Positions 63,894 through 64,000 of a stretch of DNA of 64,000 nt are shown here, piece by piece. Location of the stretch: positions 284,734 through 348,733 of the forward strand of contig PXRT01000013.1 in assembly GCA_003020925.1 (NCBI GenBank), read 5' to 3'. Every line of letters starts with the position of its first letter. Positions within the stretch are counted from its first letter, which is position 1. Position numbers and translations under genes: made by a program. The notes under the pieces are model-generated. The model did not search any database. It was not told where the DNA came from and saw only the letters and a program-made list of their open reading frames with translations. The DNA is from Halobacteriales archaeon QS_6_64_34. GTDB taxonomy: Archaea > Halobacteriota > Halobacteria > Halobacteriales > Haloarculaceae.

Positions 63894-64000
63894 GTGTTTA
63901 ATTAGGCGATTCAGACTGTCAACAGCCAGAAAGCCCCGGCTGGCTTCGGTCGGGGGGCTCGCTGCGCTCCTCGGCCTTCGGCCTGCGGTGCTTACGTCGC
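63894..64000 (-). repeat. GTGTTTAG-family nested palindromic element, copy C, running off the window
   Basis: It begins GTGTTTAATTAGGCGATTCAGACTGTCAACAGCCAGAAAGCCCC, the reverse complement of the right end of copies A and B, so it is in inverted orientation. The 79-bp module follows (CTGGCTTCGGTCGGGG...) and the window ends inside it. Relative to the element ends, the module orientation matches copy B, not A. Confidence 0.8.

Overview
The window is a chromosomal segment of an extremely halophilic archaeon (class Halobacteria). The evidence is GC-rich coding sequence with acidic proteins, leaderless genes with TATA-like boxes about 25-30 bp upstream, archaeal-only enzymes (GGGP synthase, LonB, TFB, thermosome, 2-amino-3,7-dideoxy-hept-6-ulosonate synthase, DHQ synthase II, archaeal NMNAT, topoisomerase I with zinc ribbons) and many small families known only from haloarchaea. 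I lean towards Haloarculaceae but cannot prove it. I see no rRNA, tRNA or CRISPR.

Layout. 1-11.4 kb: a frameshifted long surface/pilus-locus-type protein, then metabolic and hypothetical genes (epimerase, DHH phosphoesterase, aldo-keto reductase, a deleted MFS pseudogene, Nudix CoA pyrophosphatase, FAD oxidoreductase, Hsp20, DUF429). 11.4-22.7 kb: ABC exporter, DUF389 protein, radical SAM protein, AglD-like glycosyltransferase/flippase fusion, a broken TFB, a soluble chemotaxis transducer, a Zim-like DNA methylase and AroD. 23.6-30.7 kb (minus strand): aromatic amino acid block, with trpCBA followed by ADH synthase and, after two other genes, DHQ synthase II; a symmetric operator candidate sits at the trpC promoter. 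31-41 kb: MGMT-like protein, CPBP protease, LonB, NMNAT/SAM hydrolase pair, pilin, thermosome, amidohydrolase, GT2 glycosyltransferase. 41-46 kb: methyltransferase, wHTH, and a YkgJ-type gene interrupted by an AT-rich two-gene cassette. 46-64 kb: regulators, SPFH/NfeD pair, MetG and a stand-alone tRNA-binding domain, GatB, SDR, ferritin-like DUF892, intein-bearing TopA, GGGP synthase and AspRS.

Two themes stand out. First, at 42.9-45.4 kb an AT-rich cassette with two unrecognised coiled-coil/winged-helix genes has replaced the 3' end of a host gene with its own diverged copy and left the original 3' end stranded downstream. No integrase is visible. Second, the window is peppered with palindromic elements of several unrelated kinds. 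A TGATACGG-type hairpin family has a left edge that coincides with the stop codon of the preceding gene in five of six copies. A larger nested GTGTTTAG...CTAAACAC family carries a 79-bp inner module that lies in opposite orientations in different copies. There are also several single palindromes, some inserted in frame inside genes. Gene decay is unusually visible for a core region: TFB, MFS, the DUF7286-like protein, a histidine kinase tail and two other remnants.
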